DNA of 64,000 nt from Cupriavidus basilensis OR16. Its GTDB lineage: Bacteria; Pseudomonadota; Gammaproteobacteria; Burkholderiales; Burkholderiaceae. Position numbers and translations under genes: made by a program. Positions 43,720-52,287 of the stretch are shown here, one piece after another (position 1 is the stretch's first letter; every line of letters begins with the position of its first letter). The DNA lies in NCBI RefSeq assembly GCF_000243095.1, contig NZ_AHJE01000066.1, positions 1 to 64,000 of the forward strand, written 5' to 3'. The notes under the pieces were generated by a model. That model worked only from the letters and a program-made list of their open reading frames with translations. It was not told where the DNA came from and did no database searches.

Positions 43720-44625
43720 TCACTCCGCCGCCTCGTCGGTGGGACGCTTCCACGCGGCCAGCACCTCGGGCGAAGGCGTCAGCGCGAGGTTGATGCCGCG
43801 CGTACCGATCGGCTGCTGGAACCAGCGCTTCTGCAATGCCACCACCTCCGGGCCGGCGAAGACCGAGGTCAAGGTCTGGTCAACCAGTTGCTTCCATTCC
43901 GGATCGGATTTCGGCAGCATCAGCGCGTTGCGTTCGGTGGAAAGTGCCGGCCCGACGACCGTGTATTGCGACGGGACCTTTGAATTGGCGCGCAGGCCAT
44001 ACAGCACCACATCATCCAGCACGAAGGCCTGGGCGCGGCCAGTCTCCAGCAACAGGAAGGACTCGTTATGGTCCTTCGCGTACACGTCGTTGTAGGCGTA
44101 CTGCGTCTTGAGCCGGCGCACGTGGCGATCGCCGGTGGAGCCCGCGCTGGTGACCACGACCTTGCCGCGCAGGTCGTTGAGGGATTGAATGCCGGAATCC
44201 TCGCGAACCAGCATGCGGACCACCGACACATAGTGCGATACGCTGAATGCGACCTGCTTCTGACGCTCGACCGTATTGGTGTTGGGCGCGCAGTCCACGG
44301 TCACCAGGCCGTTCATCACCGCCGGCACGCGGCTCTGCGCCGTCAGCGGCAGCCAGCGCACCTTCAGGTCCTTCAGGCCGAGTTTCTGGCGCGCGGCCTC
44401 GGCCACGCGCAGGCACAAGTCCACGGCGTAGCCCGAAGGCTGGCCCTTGATGTCGGAGAAAGAAAACGGCAACGCGCCCTCGCGATAGCCCATCGTGATC
44501 GTGCCGGACTCCCGGATCTGCTCCAGGATCGGGCTCTGGGCGCGCGCTGACTGGAGGCTGGCCAATGCAGCGAGGGCGGTCAGCGCGGCGAATGCGCGCG
44601 CTGTGAATGAGACAGGAAAGGACAT
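43720..44625 (-). CDS. Periplasmic amino acid-binding protein (GltI-like)
   Basis: 301-residue extracellular solute-binding protein family 3, the type that delivers glutamate/aspartate to ABC transporters. The signal peptide ends near SLQSARAQS; SGTITMGYREGALPFSFSDI is the start of the ligand lobe, PSGYAVDLCLRVAEA and LRGKVVVTSAGSTGD are family motifs. No ABC permease or ATPase is adjacent, so it either works with a distant transporter or acts as a sensor. It is co-directional with and almost touching the dehydratase gene, which suggests the dehydratase acts on the bound ligand. Confidence 0.92.
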   Translation of the reverse strand: MSFPVSFTARAFAALTALAALASLQSARAQSPILEQIRESGTITMGYREGALPFSFSDIKGQPSGYAVDLCLRVAEAARQKLGLKDLKVRWLPLTAQSRVPAVMNGLVTVDCAPNTNTVERQKQVAFSVSHYVSVVRMLVREDSGIQSLNDLRGKVVVTSAGSTGDRHVRRLKTQYAYNDVYAKDHNESFLLLETGRAQAFVLDDVVLYGLRANSKVPSQYTVVGPALSTERNALMLPKSDPEWKQLVDQTLTSVFAGPEVVALQKRWFQQPIGTRGINLALTPSPEVLAAWKRPTDEAAE

Positions 44626-44688
44626 GGCAGGTACTCGGGCAAAGTGCGTAGCGTATTGCGCACTCCGCCCCAGCGAAACAATATCTTT

Positions 44689-44719
44689 CTTATATGAGCA
44701 TGCCCGGCATTCTCATAAG
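44689..44719. terminator. Hairpin between symporter stop and receptor start
   Basis: CTTATATGAGCATGCC and GGCATTCTCATAAG form a stem with a two-base bulge. It lies 20 bp after the symporter stop on the minus strand and 64 bp before the receptor start, so it may be the symporter terminator or an operator of the receptor operon. Confidence 0.45.
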
Positions 44720-44739
44720 CAAATTGCTTTTCCGTGCGA

Positions 44740-46065
44740 TCAAGCCATGCGCGCCGGGGAAGGTATCGCTGGTGCGACCGCTTCGCCGTGACCGGCGGCC
44801 ACATCGACGCAGAGCGGGTCGAACTCCTCCTCGGTCCCCAGCTCCCCCTCCCATTTGGCAACGACGGCAGTGGCAATGCTATTGCCCAGGACATTGGTTG
44901 CGGTGCGCCCCATGTCAAGGAACTGATCGATTCCCATCACCAGCAGCAGGCCAGCCTCCGGCAAGCCGAACATCGGCAAGATGGCGGCTACCACCACCAG
45001 CGAGCCGCGCGGGACCGCGGCCATGCCCTTGCTGCTGACCATCAGGATCAGCAGCATGGTGATCTGGTGCCCGAGCGACATATGGATATCGAAGGCCTGC
45101 GCGATAAAGACCGCCGCAAACGCCTGATACACCATGGAACCGTCGAGGTTGAAGGAGTATCCCAGCGGCAGGACAAAACCGACCAGGCGCTTCTTCACCC
45201 CGAAGCGCTGCAGCCGCTCGATCATCTTCGGGTAAGCCGCCTCGCTGCTGGCGGTGGAAAAGGCAATCATCATGGGTTCGCGGATACCCTTTGCCAGATC
45301 GAACATGCGCCCCTTGAGAACCACATATCCCGCGATAAAGAGCACTGCCCACAGGGTCAGCAAAGCGAGATAGAACGCGCCAATGAACTTGCCATAGGTC
45401 ACCAGTACGTCAAGACCCTGCACGGTGATGGCCGCGGCAAGCGCCGCAAAGATGCCGACCGGCGCGAACAACATTACCGTATTCGTGATGCGCAGCATCA
45501 CGTGCATCAGTTCGTCGACGGACCGCTTCAGGAATTGGCCCGAGCCACCGGTCGTCTTGCCCAGCGCAATGCCGAAGAAAAGCGAAAAGATCAGGATCTG
45601 CATGATCTCATTGGTCGCCATGGCCTCGAAGATGCTCTTCGGGAAAATATGCGTGACGAACTCTTTCAAGTTGAGTGCGCTGGTCTTGAGATTCGTGCTT
45701 GCGCCAGCGTCCGGCAGAACCATGTTCAGGCTGACACCGGGTTGCGCCAGGTTCACGAACAGCAGGCCGATGCTCAGCGACACGAGTGACGCGAGGATGA
45801 ACCATGTCAAGGCCTTGGCGCCGATGCGGCCGATCGCCTTGGTGTCGTCCATGCTCGCGATGCCCGAGACCAGGGTCGCAAATACAAGCGGGGCGATGAT
45901 CATCTTGATCATGCGCAGGAAGATCTCGGTGATGATCGAGAAATTCCCGGCAATCGTCTTGGCAGCTGCCGCGTCTGCCGCCGTGCGGTGACAGGCATAG
46001 CCGACGATGACACCCAGGACCATGCTGAGCATGATCCAGCGGGTAAGTTTGTTAGTGGTTTTCAA
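44740..46065 (-). CDS. Dicarboxylate/amino acid:cation symporter (DctA/GltP family)
   Basis: 441-residue DAACS-family sodium or proton symporter for C4-dicarboxylates or acidic amino acids. Eight helices and two hairpins are expected; the motifs FLRMIKMIIAPLVFATLVSG, IAFSTASSEAAYPKMIERL (serine-rich hairpin 1), GYSFNLDGSMVYQAFAAVFI and GIDQFLDMGRTATNVLGNS are intact. No start ATG fits; TTG at 46063-46065 follows GGAGGCGAAGC and is chosen. Its promoter is almost identical to that of the DauR-like regulator, so it is probably controlled by it. Complete. Confidence 0.93.
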   Translation of the reverse strand: MKTTNKLTRWIMLSMVLGVIVGYACHRTAADAAAAKTIAGNFSIITEIFLRMIKMIIAPLVFATLVSGIASMDDTKAIGRIGAKALTWFILASLVSLSIGLLFVNLAQPGVSLNMVLPDAGASTNLKTSALNLKEFVTHIFPKSIFEAMATNEIMQILIFSLFFGIALGKTTGGSGQFLKRSVDELMHVMLRITNTVMLFAPVGIFAALAAAITVQGLDVLVTYGKFIGAFYLALLTLWAVLFIAGYVVLKGRMFDLAKGIREPMMIAFSTASSEAAYPKMIERLQRFGVKKRLVGFVLPLGYSFNLDGSMVYQAFAAVFIAQAFDIHMSLGHQITMLLILMVSSKGMAAVPRGSLVVVAAILPMFGLPEAGLLLVMGIDQFLDMGRTATNVLGNSIATAVVAKWEGELGTEEEFDPLCVDVAAGHGEAVAPAIPSPARMA

Positions 46066-46129
46066 AGCTTCGCCTCCTGGCCAGTTTCCAATATCGACGC
46101 GCAGTGCATCCCGTCGATGTCGATAAGAC

Positions 46130-46158
46130 AGATTATCCAACACTAGACAAAACGTCAA
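46130..46158 (-). promoter_or_regulatory. Symporter promoter with embedded repeat operator
   Basis: On the minus strand TTGACG (46153-46158), 17 bp, TAATCT (46130-46135). TGTCTA in the spacer and TGTCTT after the -10 form direct repeats. Of 35 aligned positions about 26 equal the regulator promoter at 49126-49154. Predicted transcription start lies near 46123, 58 nt before the TTG. Confidence 0.7.
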
Positions 46159-46521
46159 CACGATGAAAACCCGAAGTGTTCCGGCAAGCTGAGTGCACAG
46201 CGCCGGTGGCAGGCGCGCAGGGGCGCTCGCCAACCATGCGCGCGAACGAGCCGCGCTGGCCGATCGCAAGCGCATGCCTTCCGGCAACGGCAGCAAAGCG
46301 GAAACAATGGAGGGGATGGCCAGAACGAGGCCAGGCATGCGATAGCGATACCGGGGGGATCCCCGGTGAAGGCAAACGCCATCGCGCGCGCGGCCTGATG
46401 GACAGGCTCACACGAATGACGATCGGTAGGAATGGTCGAATCTGTTCCTGGCTGTGATGCCGCCGGCGCCAACATCACCTGCGCCACGCGGCATGGCCGG
46501 CCCGCGCGCGGATCGGGCCAA
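46159..46521. other. Intergenic region without recognisable gene
   Basis: Between the symporter promoter and the end of the damaged dehydratase. Only short overlapping open frames without family resemblance are seen on either strand. A GC-rich patch GGGGGGATCCCC occurs near 46352. I see no RNA gene or repeat. Confidence 0.6.
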
Positions 46522-47488
46522 TCAGCCAGTAAGCAACGCTGCGAACCGGTCGATATCGATGTTCCCGCCGCTGATGAGGACACCCACGCGCTTGCCTTGA
46601 AGCTCGGCCTTCATGGCACGCGCGGCGGCAAAGCCGAGGCAGCCGGTAGGTTCCACCACCAGCTTCATGCGCGACGCGAAGAAGCGCATGCAGTCGACCA
46701 GTTCGTCGTCGGTCGCGGTAACGATGTCATCGACATCGCGGCGAATGATCTCGAACGTGTAGTTGCCAAGGTGCTGCGTCTGCGCGCCGTCGGCGATGGT
46801 CTTGGGTGTCTCGATATGCACGATCGAGCCAGTGCGGAACGACTGCTGGCCGTCGTTGCCGGCGGCAGGCTCCACGCCGTAGATCTTGCATTGGGGAGAC
46901 AGCGCGCGCGCGGACAACGCGGACCCGGAAAGCAGCCCGCCGCCGCCAAGGCAGACGAACAGGGCATCCAGCTCGCCGGTTTCCTCGAACAACTCCTTGG
47001 CCGCGGTACCCTGCCCGGCGATGACATCCGGGTGGTCATATGTATGGCGGGATCAGGGTCAGGCCATGTTCCTCGGCCAGCTTGCGGCCGATGGCCTCGC
47101 GATCTTCCGTATAGCGGTCATAGATGACTACCTTGGCACCGTAGCCCCGCGTCGCGGCCACCTTGGCGGCCGGCGCATCATGGGGCATCACGATGGTCGC
47201 GGGAATGCCGAGGATCGAGGCCGACAGCGCGATGCCTTGCGCGTGATTACCCGAAGAGTAAGCCACTACCCCTGCCCGCCTCTGGCGCTCGTCGAACCTG
47301 GAGACCGCATTGAAGGCGCCACGAAACTTGAAGGCACCCATGCGCTGCAGGTTCTCGCACTTGAAGAAGAGTTCCGCGCCCACTTCCTTGTCCGCGGTGC
47401 GCGAGCGCATGACGGGGGTGCGGTGAGCATGGCCCTCAAGCCGCCTGGCGGCAGCTGACACATCGTCAAAAGTGGGGAGATTCAGCAT
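46522..47488 (-). pseudogene. PLP-dependent serine/threonine dehydratase-like ammonia-lyase, 4-bp insertion
   Basis: Paralogue of the dehydratase at 42671. The ATG at 47486-47488 begins MLNLPTFDDVSAAARRLEGH; the PLP lysine is in MGAFKFRGAFNAVSRF and the phosphate site in SSGNHAQGIAL. After LTLIPPY the frame is broken by a duplicated CATA at about 47037-47046; removing four bases restores PPYDHPDVIAGQGTAAKEL and a 320-residue protein ending IDIDRFAALLTG. It follows the cyclodeaminase-like gene by 28 bp. With that gene it resembles the BhcB/BhcD (3-hydroxyaspartate) and EutB/EutC (hydroxyectoine) pairings, so an acidic or hydroxy amino acid is a plausible substrate. Confidence 0.85.
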
Positions 47489-47516
47489 GGTCGTAAGTCT
47501 CGTTTGAGTAAAAAGG

Positions 47517-48488
47517 CTACCAGGGCCAGTGGATGCTGGTGCCGGCTTGCGCGGTGGTGGCACGCTGATGGAGCAGGCGAGCCACCGTCAGGTCCTGCAA
47601 CGCCAGGCCCGTCATATCGAAGACGGTGATATCGGTGTCGTTGCGCTGGACTTGCACCTTGCCGCCCAGCACGTCGCCGATTTCGGTGCAGGGCGTATCC
47701 GGCGCCCACTGCGTCTCTCCGATCTGGCGGGCCTGGGCCCGGTCGTCGACGAACAGCCGCGCGCGCGCCAGCAGGCCGTCGGGCAACTCCCGCTTGCCAC
47801 GCGTGTCCGCGCCCACGCAATTCAGGTGCGTGCCTGGCTGCACGGCTTGCAGGTCGAACAGCGCACCGCCGCCAGGCGTAGCCGTGATCACTACATCGCT
47901 GCCCGCCACCGCCGCATTGCGCTCAGGGGCATGGGATATCTCACACCGCTCGGCAAAGGCGCGCTCGAACGCCGCGTCGGGCTGGCCCGTCACCGTAACG
48001 TATTGAACCTGCTTGAGCGAGGGCAGCAGCGCAAGGGCGAACGTCAACTGAATCCGCGCCTGCACGCCGGTGCCGAACAAGCACAGGCGCTCGCTGTCCT
48101 GGCGTGCCAGCCACCGAAGGCCCAGGGCGCCGGCGGCGCCGGTGCGCATCGTGGTGACGGCATTGCCATCGATCATGCACACTGGCCGCCCCGTTGCCGG
48201 ATCGATTAGCATGATCGTGGCCTGATGCGGCTCGCCGCCCAGCTCGCGGTTGGCCGGCCAGAATCCGGCCGCCTTGAACCCCAGCAGCCCTTGCGACTGG
48301 ACATCGCCGGACTTGATGCCGAACACGCCACCGGTCGCCAGCGGCTCGCGCACCAGCGGAAAGACACGACCCTCCCCCTGGCTATGCAGGGCAAAGGCCT
48401 CGCTCACGGCCTCCATCGCATCTGCCGGCCGCAACAGTGACTCGACCTGGTTCTTGTCGAGCAGGAGCAAGCGCGCTTCACTTCGCAT
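47517..48488 (-). CDS. Ornithine cyclodeaminase/mu-crystallin family protein
   Basis: 323-residue NAD(P)-dependent imine reductase-like enzyme. Members include ornithine cyclodeaminase, pyrroline-2-carboxylate reductase, EutC and iminosuccinate reductase BhcD. The start ATG 48486-48488 gives MRSEARLLLLDKNQVESLLR; VFGIKSGDVQSQGLLGFKAA is the substrate lobe, GNAVTTMRTGAAGALGLRWL and LFGTGVQARIQLTFALALLP the dinucleotide-binding part, and FDMTGLALQDLTVARLL the C-terminal motif. The start overlaps the regulator's 3' end by 11 bp, so translation is coupled. Exact reaction not determined. Confidence 0.9.
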   Translation of the reverse strand: MRSEARLLLLDKNQVESLLRPADAMEAVSEAFALHSQGEGRVFPLVREPLATGGVFGIKSGDVQSQGLLGFKAAGFWPANRELGGEPHQATIMLIDPATGRPVCMIDGNAVTTMRTGAAGALGLRWLARQDSERLCLFGTGVQARIQLTFALALLPSLKQVQYVTVTGQPDAAFERAFAERCEISHAPERNAAVAGSDVVITATPGGGALFDLQAVQPGTHLNCVGADTRGKRELPDGLLARARLFVDDRAQARQIGETQWAPDTPCTEIGDVLGGKVQVQRNDTDITVFDMTGLALQDLTVARLLHQRATTAQAGTSIHWPW

Positions 48489-49119
48489 AGCTATACACCG
48501 TAGCCCGCGACACGCCGAGATGCAGCGCCACGATTTCCATGGCGCGGCGCACATCCATGAACCCCGCCTCCTTGAGCTCGCGCAGCAACACACGCCTGTC
48601 TTCGGCCTTGAGGGACCGCGGCGTGGTAGCCAGTCGCGCGGCGAACTGGTCGATGCGGGCCCGAATGGCGTCCGCGCCAGCCGGGTCGAGCGACTCCTTC
48701 ATGGCTGCACCCGCGTCCACGCTGCCGAACTGGCCCAGCACGTTCTGCAAGCTGCGGAACAGGGTCAGGTCGACGTTCATGCACAGGGCAGCCACATAGC
48801 CCCCGGTCGAATCCTTGATACCGATCGACGTGCTCTTGGCCTGCCGCCCGTCGGCGAACTGATTCGCATAATTGGCGATCACCTGCGGATACTCGGGGTC
48901 GGCGATCCGGGCAAGGCCCAGTTCGGTTGCGGGGTCTCCCACCTGACGCCCCGACAAGTTGTTATGGATGGCGAGAATGGCGTGCTTGGGGTCCAGCAGA
49001 TCGTGGACAACCACTTCGCAAAAGGGCGCGAAGGTCTCGCTCAAACCTTGGGCCACCTGCTTGAGTTGCTCGAGCAGCGCTTGCTGCTCGAGCGTGCGTT
49101 CTGGCGTGCGTTTTTTCAT
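48478..49119 (-). CDS. YheO/DauR-like helix-turn-helix regulator
   Basis: 213-residue regulator with an N-terminal YheO-type PAS domain (about residues 15-125, with CEVVVHDLLDPKHAILAIHN and STSIGIKDSTGGYVAALCMN) and a C-terminal helix-turn-helix (GFMDVRRAMEIVALHLGVSR followed by ATVYSYAK). This architecture matches DauR, a repressor of D-arginine catabolism in Pseudomonas. The promoter's predicted start point coincides with the ATG at 49117-49119, with no ribosome-binding site, so the mRNA is probably leaderless. It heads the cyclodeaminase-dehydratase operon and likely controls itself and the symporter. Confidence 0.9.
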   Translation of the reverse strand: MKKRTPERTLEQQALLEQLKQVAQGLSETFAPFCEVVVHDLLDPKHAILAIHNNLSGRQVGDPATELGLARIADPEYPQVIANYANQFADGRQAKSTSIGIKDSTGGYVAALCMNVDLTLFRSLQNVLGQFGSVDAGAAMKESLDPAGADAIRARIDQFAARLATTPRSLKAEDRRVLLRELKEAGFMDVRRAMEIVALHLGVSRATVYSYAK

Positions 49120-49125
49120 GTAGAC

Positions 49126-49154
49126 AGGTTATCCAAATGTAGACAATTCGTCAA
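49126..49154 (-). promoter_or_regulatory. Promoter/operator of the DauR-like regulator
   Basis: On the minus strand TTGACG (49149-49154), 17-bp spacer, TAACCT (49126-49131). TGTCTA occurs in the spacer and again directly after the -10 box. The six bases after the -10 lead straight into the ATG. Near-copy of the symporter promoter at 46130-46158. Confidence 0.7.
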
Positions 49155-49162
49155 TATCAGGA

Positions 49163-50584
49163 TTGATCACAGCACTGACTGGCAAAAATCCGATTCCCTT
49201 TGCCCTAGCGCAGCCAGCGCGAATACAACCGGTCACGAAGGTGATGCCAGGCAACGGACTGCTGGCCATTCCGGCACAGGTCGCACCACAATCAGCGGAG
49301 CCACTGGATCACGTTCTGTTCGCCTTGAAGCACGAAGGGGTCAATCTCCAAATCCTGGCTCAAGCGCTCCCAACAATCCCCGCGGCGCAAATGCTTGCAG
49401 CGCTGCAACAAACACCTAATGGCCAATACATTCGGATCGCGGCGTTTCTCTGGGAACACTTCAGTGGCCAGCGGCTTGAAGGTCGGCCGGAGATCACGGT
49501 CGGCTATGTGAGCGTATTCGATCCAGCTCGCTATATCACGGGCCCCTCGCGGCGCGATGCTCGGTGGCGGGTGGATTTCAACGGACTAGGCTCCCTGGCT
49601 TACTGCGCCACGGTCGAACGCACACCGGCGATCGAGGCGGGGATCGCCTCCGACATCCTGGGGCGTGCCAACGCGTTCCTGAAGAGCCTCGGACCTGCCA
49701 TGCTTGACCGTGCGCTAGCCTGGGCCTATCTGCATGAAACAGAGGATTCCTATGCGATTGAGCACGAGGCCCCGAGCGAAGACAAGGCTCGTGCCTTTGT
49801 CCAACTCCTTCGCCAAGCCCATGAAGGCCAACGCCTTACCGAGGACTACCTGGCTGAATTGCAGTCGTCGACTGTGCTCAACCCGCTCGATCAAGCCGTG
49901 CAGTTCCGGGGCGAGCAGAACTGGCTCCGAGGGCCAGGGCGCGGCGCTAGTGGCGTAACATACGTGCCGCCATGGCCGGAATTGGTCGAGCCACTCATGG
50001 ACGCGTGGATGGCGTTCGCCAACGACGCACCGAGCCAGACCGACCCCATCGTTGCCGCGAGCATCGCGTCGTTCGGCTTTGTCTTCATTCACCCGTTCAT
50101 GGATGGTAATGGACGGCTGTCGCGATTCCTCTTTCACAAAGCCCTGTGCACGTCCGGGAAACTGGCGAAGGGACTGCTCCTGCCCGTGTCAGTCGCCATG
50201 AAGCGAAATGAGGCGGACTATCTTGTTGCGCTCCAGTCGTACTCACGCCAGGCCCGTGAGCGGGTGAGGGTTACCTGGATCGGCGAAGGCGAATACCAGT
50301 TCGAGTTCAAGACGGACGATTCGATCTTTCGCTACTGGGATGCCACGCATTGCGTCGAATTCGGTTTCCGGATGGCGGCGCAGGCACTGGACGTGGAGTT
50401 GCGCCAGGAAACGGTCTTCCTTGGGCGCTATGATCAGGTGATGCGGCGGGTGAACGAGCGAATCGACGTCCGCGGCAATGATCTGGCAACGCTGGTGGTC
50501 ATCTGCCTCGACAACGATGGCGTCATCTCCAAGAAGCGGCGCAATCGTTTTCCGATCGCGTTCCGCAAGCCTCGTTCGACGTGA
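49163..50584 (+). CDS. Fic family protein
   Basis: 473-residue Fic-domain enzyme that would AMPylate (or otherwise nucleotidylate) a target protein. The catalytic motif HPFMDGNGRLSRF agrees with HxFx(D/E)GNGRxxR. An N-terminal helix TEDSYAIEHEAPS matches the class II inhibitory motif (S/T)xxxE(G/N) with His in the last place, implying autoinhibition. A C-terminal winged-helix-like part follows. The TTG at 49163 is the longest start; ATG 49244 is an alternative with a better leader. The stop at 50584 looks premature: with one G added near 50568 the frame continues ASFDVIEAAVREVLDDAGDE to 50646. GC content is visibly lower than in neighbours, suggesting acquisition. Confidence 0.88.
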   Translation: MITALTGKNPIPFALAQPARIQPVTKVMPGNGLLAIPAQVAPQSAEPLDHVLFALKHEGVNLQILAQALPTIPAAQMLAALQQTPNGQYIRIAAFLWEHFSGQRLEGRPEITVGYVSVFDPARYITGPSRRDARWRVDFNGLGSLAYCATVERTPAIEAGIASDILGRANAFLKSLGPAMLDRALAWAYLHETEDSYAIEHEAPSEDKARAFVQLLRQAHEGQRLTEDYLAELQSSTVLNPLDQAVQFRGEQNWLRGPGRGASGVTYVPPWPELVEPLMDAWMAFANDAPSQTDPIVAASIASFGFVFIHPFMDGNGRLSRFLFHKALCTSGKLAKGLLLPVSVAMKRNEADYLVALQSYSRQARERVRVTWIGEGEYQFEFKTDDSIFRYWDATHCVEFGFRMAAQALDVELRQETVFLGRYDQVMRRVNERIDVRGNDLATLVVICLDNDGVISKKRRNRFPIAFRKPRST

Positions 50585-50726
50585 TTGAAGCGGCTGTCCG
50601 AGAGGTACTGGATGACGCTGGCGACGAGGACACCAACAGCGAATGAAGGCACTGCATCGAGACAGGCACCAGCGCGCCGGCACCGGCGCGGCGTCCGCAA
50701 TGCAGGCGCCGCGTCATGTGCTTGCC

Positions 50727-51341
50727 TCAGGCCGGCTCGAAGCACTCCCCCTTGAATACCCGCACCGGCGTGCCACGCTCCACCTGATGGTGCAGCATCC
50801 GCCGCTGGGCGCGTTGGGCGAGCATGCTCTGGTCCGCCTGCTGCGCCAGCTTATGCGCGATCAGCAACGTGGCAATGCGCTTGTTGGCATGCTGGCTGCG
50901 CTCGGACTGCAGCCTGACGCTAGTGCCGGTATCCACATGGATGGCACGCACGGCCGACTCGGTACGGTTCACGTGCTGCCCGCCTGGCCCGGAGGCCCGG
51001 CAGGTCTCAAAGCGGATCTCGCCCGCCAGGGCTGGTGACGGCGCAGCGCAACGCGCCACGCCGATAAACCAGTTCTTGCGCGCGTGCCTGGGCCGGTAAG
51101 GGCTCTGGCAAGTCCATTGCACCGTGCCCTCCCACCGGCGCGCCAAGTCCGGCGCCCGCTCGCCATCCAGGCTCACCAGCACCGAGCGCAGGGTGCCCGC
51201 GCGTTCGCCACCCTCCTCGTCGATGAACTCGATCTGCACGCCGCAAAGCGCCGCCTCGTGCAGCAGGCGCCGGAGCGCCCGGCTGACTGCCAGGCAGCAT
51301 TCGGATGGCCCTTGCGCCGCGGAAAGTTGTAGCAGGATCAT
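50727..51341 (-). CDS. prfH: Peptide chain release factor-like protein PrfH
   Basis: 204-residue release-factor homologue lacking the codon-recognition domain. The peptidyl-tRNA hydrolysis motif is intact: ASGPGGQHVNRTESAVRAIH with GGQ, followed by TGTSVRLQSERSQHANKRIA. PrfH rescues ribosomes cleaved in the 16S decoding centre, and its partner RtcB2 religates the RNA. The start ATG at 51339-51341 overlaps the rtcB stop by four bases (ATGA), the conserved rtcB2-prfH operon. It converges on the Fic gene. Complete. Confidence 0.93.
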   Translation of the reverse strand: MILLQLSAAQGPSECCLAVSRALRRLLHEAALCGVQIEFIDEEGGERAGTLRSVLVSLDGERAPDLARRWEGTVQWTCQSPYRPRHARKNWFIGVARCAAPSPALAGEIRFETCRASGPGGQHVNRTESAVRAIHVDTGTSVRLQSERSQHANKRIATLLIAHKLAQQADQSMLAQRAQRRMLHHQVERGTPVRVFKGECFEPA

Positions 51342-52150
51342 CGGCAGCACTCCCCGCTGGTCTTGTACGTGAGCACGGGGCGCAGGCGCGCCAGCGGCCT
51401 TGCCAGGCCCGCGTCGCAAAGCGCCGCCACCACGCTGCCGATCGGCTTGTAGGCTTGCGGCGCCTCCTCGTAGATCAACTGCCGGTCGCGGCAGATCACG
51501 CGGCTGTCAAAGCGCGTCCGGCTCAGTTGCTCGACGGTAAAGCGCCCCGACAAGCGGCTCTTGCACTCGCCGCGCATCCATTTGCGGCCCGCGCCGTGCG
51601 CCAGCGACAACAAGCTGCGCGCATCGGCTACCGGCTCGACCAGGTAGCTGTAATCTCCCCGCAAGCCCGGGATCACCACCGGGTCGGCATCGGCCGGCGT
51701 GGCGCCCTTGCGGTGCAGCCAGCCGGCGATGCCGTCTATCGTGGCCGCCGCCAGGAAGTTGTGGTCAACGTCGAGCGCCCGCTCGCCGCCGCCATGCAGC
51801 CGGTCCAGCATGCGGCGCGCGACCAGCTCGCGGTTGCCCTGAGCGAAACGCAGCGCCTGCGCGTGCCGGGCCAGATAGTCGGCGCCATCCTGGCTGCCGC
51901 CGCTCAAGCCATTGTCGCCGAAGCGCTCGATATGGTCTTGCAGGATTGCCTGGCCGAGCCCGCGCGAGCCGCTATGCACCAGCAGCACCAGCCGGCGGCG
52001 CTCCAGCCCGAGCGCCGCCACCGCGGCTTGGTCGAGAATCTCGTCGATCTGCTGCACTTCGGCAAAGTGATTGCCCCCGCCAATCGTGCCCAGCGCGTGC
52101 TCGTGGCCCGAAGGGAAACGATCGTAATGCGCAATGGCGTGATCTGGCAA
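51338..52150 (-). pseudogene. rtcB: RNA ligase RtcB (RtcB2 type), N-terminal third missing
   Basis: RNA 3'-phosphate ligase of the PrfH-associated RtcB2 subgroup. The 270-residue frame keeps GTIGGGNHFAEVQ, VLLVHSGSRGLGQ, DVDHNFLAAA and the guanylylated histidine in LAHGAGRKWMRGECK. The first ~110 residues found in relatives are absent, including the DxxxCG-type metal-binding motif near GGDIGCG. Upstream of the odd TTG at 52148-52150 an in-frame TGA is met within a few codons and no homology is seen, so the gene is truncated by deletion or assembly collapse near 52110-52150. If real, RNA ligation would be lost while PrfH remains. Confidence 0.85.
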
Positions 52151-52287
52151 TGTTGGCGATCAGATCAGCGCGTGCGGCTGTTGTCAGACCGGGACACTTA
52201 GCTGTCATGCGAGCGTCACGCCTTCATCACGCCACCGTCACGTGGACCATGCATCGTAGCGGTCTTTCGACACCATTCTTCCCCTAA

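Noticed and set aside
46155..46583. Open frames of 90-140 codons in the symporter upstream region
   Set aside because: Overlap each other on the same DNA in several frames, lack ribosome-binding sites and show no family features.
47037..47046. CATATG as a cloning scar (NdeI site)
   Set aside because: The site is native to the expected codons CCA TAT GAC; only CATA is duplicated and no vector sequence is adjacent.
49163..51341. Fic and PrfH as one toxin/repair operon
   Set aside because: They are on opposite strands and convergent, so co-transcription is impossible; any link is only by position.
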